Of a stretch of 64,000 nucleotides of DNA, positions 43,801 through 53,870 are shown in pieces. The DNA is taken from positions 3,100,001-3,164,000 of the forward strand of contig JAUKTV010000001.1 of NCBI GenBank assembly GCA_030549205.1. The letters run 5' to 3'. Under the pieces are notes generated by a model. The model was given only the letters and a program-made list of their open reading frames with translations. It did no database searches and was not told where the DNA came from. Each line of letters begins with the position of its first letter. Position 1 is the stretch's first letter. Origin of the DNA: Apiosordaria backusii (taxonomy: Eukaryota > Ascomycota > Sordariomycetes > Sordariales > Lasiosphaeriaceae). A program made the position numbers and the translations under genes.

Positions 43801-44989
43801 AAGTCCACACCAGGGCCTGGCAGAGAATCTTGTAGTATCAAGCGTTCAATCTCGGTGAAATCGATGACACCAGGGGCCAGAAGCTGTCGTACCAGAGATC
43901 CAATGACCGTGTATGCTTTCAGGCTTTCGTGTTCATTGTGTCGACAGAAGAAGAAAGCCACAGGACACTTTGAGCTTCCAACACATAGGCCAAGATCCGC
44001 AACTATGTTTGCGAGCAAAACTGATTTTCCGCATCCTAACTTGCCCTGGAATATCAAGGTTGAAGCTTTCTTTGCGGCCTTCCAGTCTTCATACTTAGGG
44101 CTGTTTTGTAGGAGACTTGTGTTGCCAGCTTTTCGCAGTTCTTTCCAGGTGGTTTGATAGTCATATTTCGACCAGTAGTTGAGAACCTTGAATTTAGCTT
44201 TCTCCTGTCGGCGGATTTTCTCTGATCTCATGAAGGCTTTCAAGCGCGAACCTTGCTCTTCAAGGCTTTGATTCATCAGGAGATTGACCTCCTCATTGAT
44301 GGAAGCAGCCCGTAGATCAAGTTCGGACTGGTAACTCTTCATGTCTTGCTCGCTCAGGAAAGTCCTTAGCTGTTGAAAGATTGATTGCTTGGTAAGTTTT
44401 ACGAGCTGGTGGCAAAGACAGACAACCACAGTGAAGTACTCGCACATGCTCGACCGTAGCGACTTGGATTGAGGATATAGTAATGCCATCCCTTGGTAAC
44501 GAGGGGCAGCGCGTCCGACATCCATCAATAATTTGGAAAGTTTCTCAACACACGTAGAGAAGTTTGCCATCAACTAAGGTGCATTAACAGTTAGTCGTAC
44601 TGTTATAGTAGAAAAGTGCGGTAGAGGGCTTCACGTACAAGCAAACTGAACCGCACCAGCGACCATACTCCACACGCAATGAGGTTCTGTGAGCCGCCGA
44701 TGATAACATCTCCGAGGGCTGCAAATTGCTGAACAGACTGCAGAATGTTTGTGAAGCGAGGGCCAAAACAACGGCCACGGAATCCCTTGTTTTTGGAGAC
44801 TTCGCGATCAATTTCAGCGGTAATTCGCATAACGTCGCTGACATCTGGCGGCGATTGGTGCGCCTGAAGCCTGTAGGTTTGCAAAGTCGCTTGCTGGTCA
44901 ACATTGAGGTCTTTTTCGAATTGTGCAATGGCATCCCTCAGTTGGACCTCCGCCTTGCATAGTGTTGTTCCAGCTCGCACCAAAGACAT
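40897..44989 (-). CDS. NACHT-ankyrin STAND (NLR-like) protein (frameshift before last repeat)
   Basis: Exon 1 is 44989-44639 (117 codons). The intron has donor GTACGT, branch CTAAC and acceptor CTTAG. Exon 2 runs from 44573. The first 280 residues are helical and contain GGSQNLIACGVWSLVRFSLL, the pattern of the DUF7708 region found before many fungal NACHT domains. Walker A is GKLGCGKS (about residues 294-301) and Walker B is YIIVDGLDECD. The winged-helix/arm region contains GMFLWVALQI and LTTEELREALSVMPG. Ankyrin repeats cover about residues 890-1320 (for example DGRTALSYAAERGAYSIIYL, TGRTAMIWAAQGGMTKAVDY). The long frame ends at 41130, but the last repeat continues in another frame (DRDNEGRTVLSHAAQGGLDT) to 40897. 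The switch is at a 7-G run (41198-41204 on the coding strand). One added G gives 1342 aa. Such proteins are candidate intracellular receptors in non-self recognition. No amyloid motif was seen. Confidence 0.87.
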
Positions 44990-45604
44990 GATGGCATTCT
45001 CAACAGGAGACACTTAAGATTTTGTTCGTGATGATTTGATGGGGAGCGATGGGATTCTTGAGTGTTTGACGAGGGACAGTGCTAATTGCAACAGAATTAC
45101 TTGCGCCTAAGAGGTGTGAGGACTCTCAGCTGAATGGGGCACCAATCAGAGATGGTGTGAAAAGCCTCGCGATGTGCCTTGGCGGCTATTGGCTTTGAAC
45201 AATGTTCGGGAATTAGTGCAGGGTATATTTGGATGTAGAGGAATCAAAGGATTAGTAAAGAGTACATTGACGAACATGGAGTCATATGCCTACCTATGCT
45301 GAGTTAGTACCAACTACTTCCTCTGCAAGAAAATGGCATCGATCAAAAAGGAGGAGAATAGGATGAAACATCTTCGATCGTCATTTACCTACCTATGTTT
45401 CCTGCATCTGCTTAATGCAAGCTGGTATCGACTCTTGTTGACCGTCGTGCTTTGTTAAATTGGGCTATCACGAAAGGTCGACAGAGGCTGTATTTCTGTG
45501 ATGTAGAGGGAGAAAAGGATATGGCAAAAAATATATGCATCATTTCAAATTATATACAACCACGGTGACAACTCCCATCTCCTAACATCCCATCTTTCTA
45601 CACC
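44990..45604. promoter_or_regulatory. Promoter of the NACHT-ankyrin gene / 3' flank of secreted-protein gene
   Basis: 615 nt between two minus-strand genes. No coding signal is evident. TACCTACCTATG-type motifs occur near 45290 and 45390. Confidence 0.45.
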
Positions 45605-46194
45605 TTAAGGTTGGCTGGTACCCTGGAAGTTAACAGTAGTGCTCAGCTGGCCAGCGTTCTTCTCATCGGTAGCAACATTCTTAGTCAGCTTCTTGGACAC
45701 ATCAGCAAGCTTCGCGGCCGTGTCCTTGCCCTGAGCAGCCTCGATCTGGGCAATCATAACCTGGAGCTGCAACTTCAAGACCTTGTTCTTGATCTTGCCG
45801 TTCTGGAGAGCCCTGCCGGTTGTCGTCTTCTCGCCGCCCGCAGACTCGATGGCCTCGTTGAAGCCACCGGCCTGGGTTTCGGCATTCTCAGCCGTCTCGC
45901 GGGCAGCCTTGAGGATGGCGAGATCCTCAGCGTCGACGGAGCCGGGATTATTCAAGTCGATCTACCCGAGAATTAGCGGATGAGTCAAGAGTCCATTAGT
46001 GACCATCAACTTACCGGGAACTTGGCATTGACCTCGGCGAGGGCATTACCAGCGACACCGCCGGAAACTTGGAACTGAGAGAAGTCCTGAACCTGGAGGA
46101 CGCCTCTCTTCTGAATGTTGCGGCTGTCGGTGCCAGTGGGAAGAGCCAGAGAGGTGGCGAGGAGGGAGAAAAGGAAGGTAGCCTTGAAGAACAT
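45605..46194 (-). CDS. Small secreted protein, cysteine-free, with Kex2-type site
   Basis: Two exons, 46194-46015 and 45961-45605, encode 178 aa. The intron has donor GTAAGT and acceptor GGTAG, phase 0. A signal peptide is clear (MFFKATFLFSLLATSLALP, cleavage near residue 18). A dibasic Lys-Arg at residues 29-30 (NIQKR|GVLQV) looks like a Kex2 processing site and would release a mature chain of about 148 residues. That chain has no cysteine, is rich in Ala, Glu, Asn and Gln, and is probably helical (AEDLAILKAARETAENAETQ, VLKLQLQVMIAQIEAAQ). I recognise no enzymatic domain. It may be a cell-wall or extracellular protein. A function as an effector is possible but not shown. Confidence 0.83.
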
Positions 46195-47367
46195 TTTGAC
46201 TGATATTGATGCTGTGAAGAGGGAGTGTTGGGTAGGAGTAGCTGGCTGTAAATAAGATGGAATGAATGCGTAAAGTTGTTGTTAAGACAGCACAGCTGTA
46301 TAAGAAGTGAAATAAAACGATGAACAGAGACGAGAAGAAAGTTGTTGTCGCTGCTGAAGAGAGAAAAAGAGACTGATCTCTGCTGGTTAACCACTCGGTC
46401 TTATATATCGAGAGACTTAAAGGCTCGGCCCCTATTCCGAGTTGGCGTGCCATTGAAAGTGGTGTAGGGTATCATGTCTCGTCATCCTGGCAACGAACGA
46501 TTCCACTCAGGTGGGACGCAAACTCGTGTCTTCAGGGTGGGGGGTGATGTTGGCGCCGGTTCAAAATATGGGGCTTCTCCCATTGCTGGAAAAATTTGGG
46601 GTTTCCATATCAACGGAGGATCTCACGATCAACCGCCATGAGATCCTCATTGCCCAGTCGGGAAGCCATAGCCAAGCGTTGTTTGGACCATGCCGCATCT
46701 GATCTGCCTCAGCCCCTACCCCATTCGCACGGCACTAACCCCGTGTGTTGGGACGACGCTAGGCTCAGGTGAATGGCATCATCACTGAATGATTGGTGAC
46801 CTGACTGTCCAGGTTCGGGTGGTTCAGTCATGGCTGAGTGTGTTAGCAAATAACTCGAGTCCTATCGTGAGAAGCGTCATGACTTTCTTTTTAGCATAAA
46901 CAGTACATTCTGTGGCCACTTCTTAAACCTTGAACCGAAATAGCAACGGGTAAGGCGGAGATATGTTGCTCTTTGAGCGATCATTTCGCAAGAGGCTACC
47001 ATTCACCGTTGGAATCTCCGGCTACTGTTTCCATGGCGGTTCTCAAAACATCAGACGAAGTCGACACGGAGTTTGGGGCAGTCGCTCGGTTGGGGATGCC
47101 TGTCTACTGCGACCTGGTGAAACCCTGGTGTCGAGGATGAGATCCACCAGCCCTGTGTTTCAGAGCCTCTGACATGCAGTCCCAACTCAGCGTCAATATT
47201 ATGTAAACAATTGAACATGTCAAAGTATCGACAAGATGGAAGCAGTAACTTACTTTACGTTATGTTGGCTGATCTGATTTGAATGCGAAAACGAGACAGA
47301 GAGAGAGAAGTGAGAGGCTGCAACAGAAGACAACTTGAGTTCCTCTTGGCACTAAGACAAAAGTATA

Positions 47368-47381
47368 TAGGGTTAGGGTTA
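47368..47381 (+). promoter_or_regulatory. Telobox-like TAGGGTTAGGGTTA
   Basis: Two TTAGGG units in the ATP11 upstream region, about 110 nt before the start codon. Such boxes are bound by Myb-type telobox factors in fungi and are often found in promoters of housekeeping genes. Confidence 0.6.
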
Positions 47382-47402
47382 TTGGTTCCCGCTGCCAAGA
47401 CC

Positions 47403-47412
47403 TTGACGTCAA
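47403..47412. promoter_or_regulatory. CRE-type palindrome TTGACGTCAA
   Basis: A perfect ATF/CREB bZIP half-site pair (TGACGTCA core) about 77 nt upstream of the ATP11 start codon. The match is exact; binding is inferred. Confidence 0.55.
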
Positions 47413-47448
47413 TTGAACATTTTTTGAGGCTGTCACGGCCTCACGTCT

Positions 47449-47488
47449 CGTCCACTGTTGAACAGCTACACCACCCCCCACATTCACA
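47449..47488 (+). promoter_or_regulatory. C-rich 5' leader of ATP11
   Basis: The last 40 nt before the start codon are pyrimidine- and A-rich (CACCCCCCACATTCACA then ATG). An A at position -3 gives a favourable start context and supports the choice of ATG 47489. Confidence 0.45.
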
Positions 47489-48448
47489 ATGGCATCCCTA
47501 CGCCCCCCAATGCTCCGGCACCTCCTCTCCAGCGCCTCTAGAACCCTCCGCGCCTCCCACCAACGACGATGGGCCCAAGTCCACGACGTCCGCTTCCTAG
47601 CCACCACCCAACAACCCCTGACCACCCTCGAGAAATACCGCGAGAAGCTCGCCCGCAAAGCCCAAGAAGAAGGCCACGAAAACATCGAGTCCCTCAAAGC
47701 CGCCTACGCCGAAAAGATACAAAAACTCAAAAAAGAAGCCGACGCTGTCGTGCCGCCAACCCCACCACCATCACCACAGTCTTCAGCCCCATCATCACAG
47801 TCCAGTTCGACAGCCCCACCACCACCACCGCCAAAACCAAAGAAGTCATTCGATTCTTCAGGCATAAAACCCCTCTCCTCCATCCTCGACCTCCCCAAAG
47901 TCTCTTCACTTCCCGAGAAGGAACTCACCGCCATATGGCGCTTCCACCACGCCGCCAAGCCTAACTCGCTATGCGCCGTCATTCCATCGGGCACATACGC
48001 CCAACTTGAGTCCACCGCTCGCCTTAACCCACACTTTGTCTTGCCAGTACCGCACCCTGATCAAGGGGCGGAGATTCACTTTGTCCAATGGACCTGGGAC
48101 CCTGCTACCAATACCTCTACGGTATTGTTTACACAGTTAGCTGAATACAAGGCCAGAGGAGAGTTCGCTCAGCCACACACAACAGTCACCCATTACAAGG
48201 ACCTAGCGAACGACAAGGGCGTGATATTGATGCAAGGGACGGTCATGGAGGACAGGGGTGTCAAGGTCCAGGATGCCCAGTTTTTGGTGATGTGTCTGCA
48301 GAGGTTTTATGGCGGGTGGGATGGAGCTGGCGGCGAGGCAGGCAAGGAGAGGGCGGAGGAGAGGAGGAGGTTACTGGAGTGGTTTGGAAGGGGTGATGAG
48401 AGGTTTAGCGTGGAGAAACTGTTAGAGGAGGCGGAGAAGATGGGTTGA
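47489..48448 (+). CDS. atp11: ATP11, F1-ATPase assembly chaperone of mitochondria
   Basis: A single exon of 319 aa. Atp11 binds free F1 beta subunits and prevents their aggregation during assembly of ATP synthase. A basic, Arg/Ser-rich presequence (MASLRPPMLRHLLSSASRTLRASHQRRWAQ) targets it to mitochondria. The Lys/Glu-rich helix LEKYREKLARKAQEEGHENIESLKAAYAEKI is followed by a Pro/Ser linker. The conserved core follows: IKPLSSILDLPKVSSLPEKELTAIWRFHH, FVLPVPHPDQGAEIHFVQWTW and FTQLAEYKARGEFAQPHTTVTHYKDL. It is tail-to-tail with the acyl-CoA ligase gene, 89 nt apart. Confidence 0.92.
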   Translation: MASLRPPMLRHLLSSASRTLRASHQRRWAQVHDVRFLATTQQPLTTLEKYREKLARKAQEEGHENIESLKAAYAEKIQKLKKEADAVVPPTPPPSPQSSAPSSQSSSTAPPPPPPKPKKSFDSSGIKPLSSILDLPKVSSLPEKELTAIWRFHHAAKPNSLCAVIPSGTYAQLESTARLNPHFVLPVPHPDQGAEIHFVQWTWDPATNTSTVLFTQLAEYKARGEFAQPHTTVTHYKDLANDKGVILMQGTVMEDRGVKVQDAQFLVMCLQRFYGGWDGAGGEAGKERAEERRRLLEWFGRGDERFSVEKLLEEAEKMG

Positions 48449-48537
48449 GTAAGCTCAAGCACAAGCACGATTGATTGTATATACATGAAAGGCTTGGCAA
48501 GATTTGTATAAATATGTACATTACGTCTGTGAAGAAA

Positions 48538-50299
48538 TCACAGCTTTGAACCCTCTTGACGGGCTTCCTTCTTGGCCTGTTCTCTCATGATCCGTCTCAA
48601 GACTTTCCCGCTGGGTGACTTGGGGACTTGATCGACGAAATGCACGCCTCCTCGCAGCTTCTTATGAGGGGCAACTTGTTTCGTCACATGGTCGACCAAC
48701 TCTTGACTCTTGTCAGGAGTACGGGCAACACCTTCTTGTAGAACCACATATGCTCTTGGCACCTCTGTCGCCAAGCTTTTGTCCTCGATACCAATGACAC
48801 AAGCATCCAACACGTCGGGGTGGGTGAGCAATATCCCTTCCAACTCCGCAGGCGGGACTGGATACCCATCTACTCATTGTTAGCATCATCCCATATCAGA
48901 TCAACACAGTTCGACTTACTATACTTAATCAACTCCTTCACCCGCTCCACAATCCAAAAATTTCCCTCCCCATCAACCCTAACCACATCACCAGTCTTGA
49001 ACCACCTCTTTCCCATCCCATCAACCCCAAAAACACCCTCCTGATCCTTCCTATTATAATACCCCCCAAAAACATTCGGCCCCCTCAACCACAGTTCCCC
49101 TTCTTGCCTCTCCTTTCCCACCTCCTTCCCAGTATCGACATCCACCACCCTAGCCTCCATATTAGGCATCAGCCTCCCCACACTTCCCATCTTCCTCTCC
49201 CAATCCCCAATCTCCTGACAACAAACCACCGCGTTCGTCTCACTCAATCCATACCCCTGCTTCACCGGCACCTTGATCCTCTCCCACACCTTCTTTATCA
49301 ACTCCTTCCCCAACGGCGCCGCTCCTGAATGCAACACCCTCAGACTCCCCAAATCATAGTCTTTCACCGCTGGGTGCTGCGAAAAAGCCAAGATCACCGG
49401 CGGAGGAACATACATAAAACTCACTTTATACCTCTGAATCGCCTCAAGCACAGATCCCATATCAAACCTAGGAAGCACCACCAACCTCCACCCAGACAAA
49501 ATCGACAACAGCACACAGCACGTCAACCCGTAAATGTGAAAAAACGGCAATATCGCCAGCTGAACCGAATCCTTCCAAGAAAACTGCCTCCCCTCTGTAG
49601 ACGCCGCCTGCAGCAAGTTGGACAGCGTGTTGTAATGCGTAATCGGCACTCCCTTTGGCAGACCTGTCGTACCGGAGGAATACACCAGAAACGCGAGGTC
49701 CACCTTAGGGGAGATGGCCACCCTCTCGGCGATGGTGACTTTGGTGGTGGATAAAGTCGTGTAATGCCCAAAATCAGGATGGGACTTCTCCGGCCCGAGA
49801 AGCAGGATCCGGTCCAGTGGTAAGCCAGCCTTTTTCGCTGCTTCAACTGCCGTGGACAAACAGGAGCGGTGGGTGATCAACGCTTTGGCTTTAGAGTCGG
49901 AGAGCTGAAAGGCGAGTTCATGGGGGGTGTATAAAGGGTTAGAAGGGGAGATTGTCGCGCCGGAGAAGAGGGCGCCGAGGGTTATTATTGGTGTCTATTC
50001 TGTGTTAGCCACCGGTAAGCGGTATGAGAAGGGGGGACATACATCGATAGAATTGGGTGTATAAAACGCCATCACATCCCCTTCTTCCACCCCCACTTCT
50101 CAACCAGCCCGTTTCCAACCGCCAAAGCGGCATCTCGCAGTGCCGACCAGGTGTATGACTGCCCGCTTATGGGACAAGTCAATATCTCCTTTGTGGGTGG
50201 AAATTCCCGCTTGTAAGGGGAGTCATCCCCAAAGAGCAGAGTCCACAGGTCGATGTTTTCTGGGATGGTGATCGGGGAGTAGGCTGACTTGACTGGCAT
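48538..50299 (-). CDS. 4-coumarate-CoA-ligase-like acyl-CoA synthetase with PTS1 (frameshift in exon 1)
   Basis: Three exons, 50299-50043, 49994-48920 and 48869-48538. Introns have GTATGT/AATAG and GTAAGT/AGTAG borders with a CTAAC branch. The enzyme activates a carboxylate with ATP and joins it to CoA. The adenylation core is FLVYSSGTTGLPKGVPITH (about residues 188-206). GYGLSETNAVVCC, GELWLRGPNVFGGYYN, KTGDVVRVDGEGNFWIVER and the C-terminal PKSPSGKVLRR motif follow. The last residues are GSKL, a peroxisomal targeting signal. Exon 1 loses frame at the C-run 50090-50094 (5 G on the coding strand). One more G joins LVEKWG to VEEGDVMAFYTPNSID and gives 554 aa. Otherwise translation stops after 75 codons. 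The substrate (coumarate-like, fatty or other aryl acid) is not determinable. Start at MPVKSAYSPITIP. Confidence 0.88.
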
Positions 50300-51262
50300 G
50301 GTTGTTGGCCTCAGATGGCACAAACAAGGGAATGGAACAAAGCGATGAGATAAAGATGAGAAGAGATGAAACGGTGAGATGGCCCAGAACAGTGAGACTA
50401 GGTAAGCAAAAGTTAAAGCCAAAAAAGAATTATTCAAGGGGTCTGGTATTAATTCAAGACGAACTGCATTTCATTGCTGTGATGTACAGAGGACACACCG
50501 CCGACGTGTAAGTGCTACCCCAACCAATACCAAGCTCGGTTTAAGCTCAATGGCTGGCATCGGCTCTCCGCACCGAGTCCGGGCGGCTGGTTGACGTCTG
50601 CCGATCCAAACCCCAACCGTTCCGTGAGGAGAAAAGAGCGTCGTTTAGCATCGGTCCGCCGCGCACCCAGTCCCATCCCGGGCTCTGCAAGGGACAGCGG
50701 GACAGTGCGGGGGAGATGGGTCAGGTGACAATCCCCCTCTCAACCGCAACTGGTTCCTGGAAAGCCAATAATGTAGCGCCGGGGAGACGACTACCAACTG
50801 GTCGGAGATGGGCTGCATTAAGAGGTCGTACCTTACGGGCGGAGTGCTGTGCATGTAAGTGGCTGTCTCTAAGTGGCCCGCCATCTGAAGTGAAGCCACG
50901 CCACTGGGACCCCTGTGACGTATGCAAGCCCCTTTTCGTCCAGTACATGTCTGACTTCCAGCCTCACTCAACAAAAACAAAACAATCAGGCAGCATCACA
51001 AGCTTCCAAAAACACAGTTAACAAGCCTTTACTTGTACATGCTACAATATAAACAACGCTAGAATGACATAATACAGCGGAATTGCCTCCCGCGCTGACC
51101 CGTGTCTATCACAGGTGAGCACTGGCCCCCTCTAGGTCCCTCTCTATCATCTCTCCATTGACCTCCTGCTCTTTCCATCTCATCAAACCTCCCATCTATG
51201 GGTATGTGGTATCAAAACATCTCTCCTTTTTTCCTCCCCTCATGATTCTTTTTCAAAGCAAT
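50300..51262. other. Intergenic region, acyl-CoA ligase promoter / CCP1 3' flank
   Basis: 963 nt between two minus-strand genes. Open frames on both strands around 50645-51020 overlap one another and look random. No RNA gene or repeat is seen. Confidence 0.5.
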
Positions 51263-52388
51263 TTAAGCGTTAACGGGCTTGAAGGTCCAGGTCTCAGTGC
51301 CCTCCTTGAAAGGAACACCAAGCTCAAAGAGCTTCTTGACGACGGCAGAGAAGTCCTGGAAGAACTTGTCGTTGTCGGCGGCGTAAACCTTGACCCATTC
51401 CTTGAACTTCTTGTCCTGGATGATGGCCATGTCGGCGGGAAGCATCATCAGGGTCTGAGTCTTCTTGTCCTCGTACTGCTTGGGGCCGTTCCACTTCTTC
51501 CACTGCCACTTCTCCTCAATGAGAAGCTTGTAGTAGTCGTTGGTCAGGACGGTAGGGGAGAAGGTCCAGGGGCCGGAGTAGCCGGAGCGGTCGGTGTGGC
51601 AGCGGCCGAGAGCGTGGGCACCGGAAAGAGCGACGATCTCCTGGTCATTGAAGCCCATGCGGTAGAAGATGTTTCGGAGGTGGTCCTGGGCCTGAGCGGC
51701 GTCGGGAAGACGGCCATCGGGGGTGCAGGCGGCGACATCACGGTCCTGACGACCGGCACGGTACGGGATGGTAGGGCCCATCATCTCCTGGATGGCGCAA
51801 ACACCAGCAAGGATCCAAAGATCGGAGTAGGTGATCCAGGGGAACTTGGCTGCCAAGAGGTGTTAGTCAACGTTCTGTCATGCTAGGATTTCTTATCTGA
51901 AACTTACCCTTCACGGGCTCAAGGAAGTCACGGGCAGCCTTGAGACCAGCGTTGGCACCGTGGTCAGACTCCGGGGAGAAGCGCATAGTGGCGCCGTTGC
52001 TGCCACCAGTGCCAGTCTCCTTATCGTAGGTGCCGCTGGCATGCCAGGCGAGACGGACAAGGACGGGGCCGTAGCTGCCATCATCGTAGTCGTCCTTCTC
52101 CTCAAGGCGGTTGGCAATCTCGTTGTACACCTTCTGGTAGTCCTCAAACTTGGGGACGAACAGCTTAGGGGCGACATTGCTGTCGTTGCTGTAGAGGTAG
52201 TAGGCACCACCACCAAGCAGGCCAGCACCGGCAAGACCGTAGAGGAGACCGTTGCTGGAGCTGCCACCAGTCGGTTTAGCGGAGTAGAAGCGGGCGCTCT
52301 GGCGGAAAGCGGTGCGGGGAGCGGCGTTGATGGCCGGGCGAGCAGAAGTGCGCAGAGCGCGGGCGAAGGTACGAGTAGCGGAAGCCAT
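51263..52388 (-). CDS. ccp1: Cytochrome c peroxidase, mitochondrial
   Basis: Two exons, 52388-51908 and 51849-51263, encode 355 aa. The intron has donor GTAAGT and acceptor GGCAG. The enzyme reduces hydrogen peroxide with electrons from cytochrome c in the intermembrane space. The N-terminus is a bipartite leader: a basic presequence (ATRTFARALRTSARPAINAAPR) then a hydrophobic sorting segment (GLLYGLAGAGLLGGGAYYLY, about residues 47-66). The distal haem pocket LVRLAWHASGTYD gives Arg112, Trp115 and His116. The proximal motif ALSGAHALGRCH and the SGYSGPW stretch carry the haem-ligand His and the radical Trp region. LPADMAIIQDKKFKEWVKVYA is the usual C-terminal block. Length matches yeast Ccp1 (361 aa). 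Confidence 0.95.
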
Positions 52389-52545
52389 CTGTAAGAGTCG
52401 CAAATGATACACCGGTCAGTACTAAATATCACTATCAAGCGGCGTTGGAATAACGATTGCTAGACCAGACGTTGATGTGGGGGTCCGGATATCGCGGGGC
52501 AATGGGCTGAACGATGTGTAGCAAAAATATGGACGATGAGCTTAC
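52389..52545 (-). other. Probable 5' UTR intron of ccp1
   Basis: A GTAAGC donor at 52545 and a CTTACAG acceptor directly against the start codon, with an ACTGAC branch-like site, would form a 157-nt leader intron. It is inferred from splice signals only. Confidence 0.55.
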
Positions 52546-53870
52546 CTTGAGTGATTCTAAACGAGGCTGGCTGAGACAGACGAAAAGAGAGAAGACAAAA
52601 AAGAGGGAAAGAGACAATTGGCAAACCCGAACGAAGGCGTGACGGGAGAGAGATATGCGTAAATAATCAGAAAGGAGAGGACAACCGGGACGCAGGCTCG
52701 GCTCTTACGAACGGATAGAGTGGAATCACATCGAAAAAAGATATAGGCCACCCGTGAGTGGTTGGCCCGCCCCCGTGTGGTCCCCGGAATCCACAGTGGG
52801 TCGATCAAAAAACAGTGAGACAAGCAAGGGTAGAAGGAGATAACGGCTTACTCCGATCTGGACGCCGACAGGGAAGGGGCCCCGTTGCCGCCGCCTTCCG
52901 TCCATGATAGAAAAAGGTATGGCGATGTCCTGCAGTAGCCACGTTTTCTCTCACCGCATCAGGGTTATCTGAGGGTAATGGTTAGTCATAGTCTCTTGTC
53001 GAGGATATTCCCTTGCTTCCGTAGAGGAATTCTGATTCCGAAGTTCTGGGTATTGCTGTTTGCCTGCAATTGCCTTACCGTCACGAGTCGAGGTTGGACG
53101 TGTCATCTTCTGTGCCGACCCAGTTGCGTACGAGACGCGAACGCACGTGTTGACGGAAAGGCGTGGGTATCCCATCAAACGCTCAAAACGTGGAAGGCAA
53201 ACTGTCTCCAACTGATGTGTCAGCACCCCGAATTTCCGAGTCGCTAAGTTGAGCCTTGCAGCCGTGTAAGTGGCGACCTGGGACTGGATGGCCTTACTAA
53301 GCGCCCTCAACGTCAACTTCATTACGATGCTCCAGGTCTCTGACTCTTCAAGCAAAAAAAAAAAAAAAACAACTGCCGGAATTTGTACGTATTGCCAAGC
53401 TTGAGAGAGTTTCCATTTCTTCTTTGGGCGGAACTTGCTCACTAGGCCACCAGGATGTGAGTGCATAATCATCAGTGACGTCTCTTCACTGGCCATGATA
53501 TATAGGTACAGCAAAACACATTTCTGAATGCGGTTTGAGCTCTTGGCCAGAATTACAGTTATGTATAGAGATACACAAATCATCGCCAGGGCAAACAGAT
53601 TGTAAAGACGCCCGAGAAAATACTACCCTCCAGACAACCGTAACCCGAATTACCATACCTGCTTTTCCATTGTAGGGACAATCAAACCTCACAAACTCTA
53701 TCCCCCAATTTCTCCGCAATGAATCATCAGAAATTATCCCAGGACGCCGACCAAGGGCACAATTTGGCCACCTGGATCATCCAAAAGCCCACCACCCAAG
53801 AACTGCATGATGCAAATGATCATCGAAATTACTCCTACTGCCAAATCTTGCCCCAATCATCAAAGCATCG
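52546..53870. other. Intergenic region, ccp1 promoter / PRP39 3' flank
   Basis: 1.3 kb without a convincing gene. A 210-codon open frame (53583-52951, -) has no domain or coding look. A long A tract lies near 53355-53370. Confidence 0.5.

Larger units (their letters stand above)
46195..47488. promoter_or_regulatory. Divergent intergenic region, secreted protein / ATP11
   Basis: A 1.3-kb spacer. Near ATP11 it holds a telomere-like box (47368-47381) and a CRE palindrome (47403-47412). The rest has no recognisable gene. Confidence 0.55.

Noticed and set aside
47368..47381. Nearby chromosome end
   Set aside because: Only two TTAGGG units between housekeeping genes; a promoter telobox fits better than a telomere.
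52951..53583. 210-codon open frame between ccp1 and PRP39
   Set aside because: Crosses a long homopolymer tract, has no domain and no natural amino-acid pattern.
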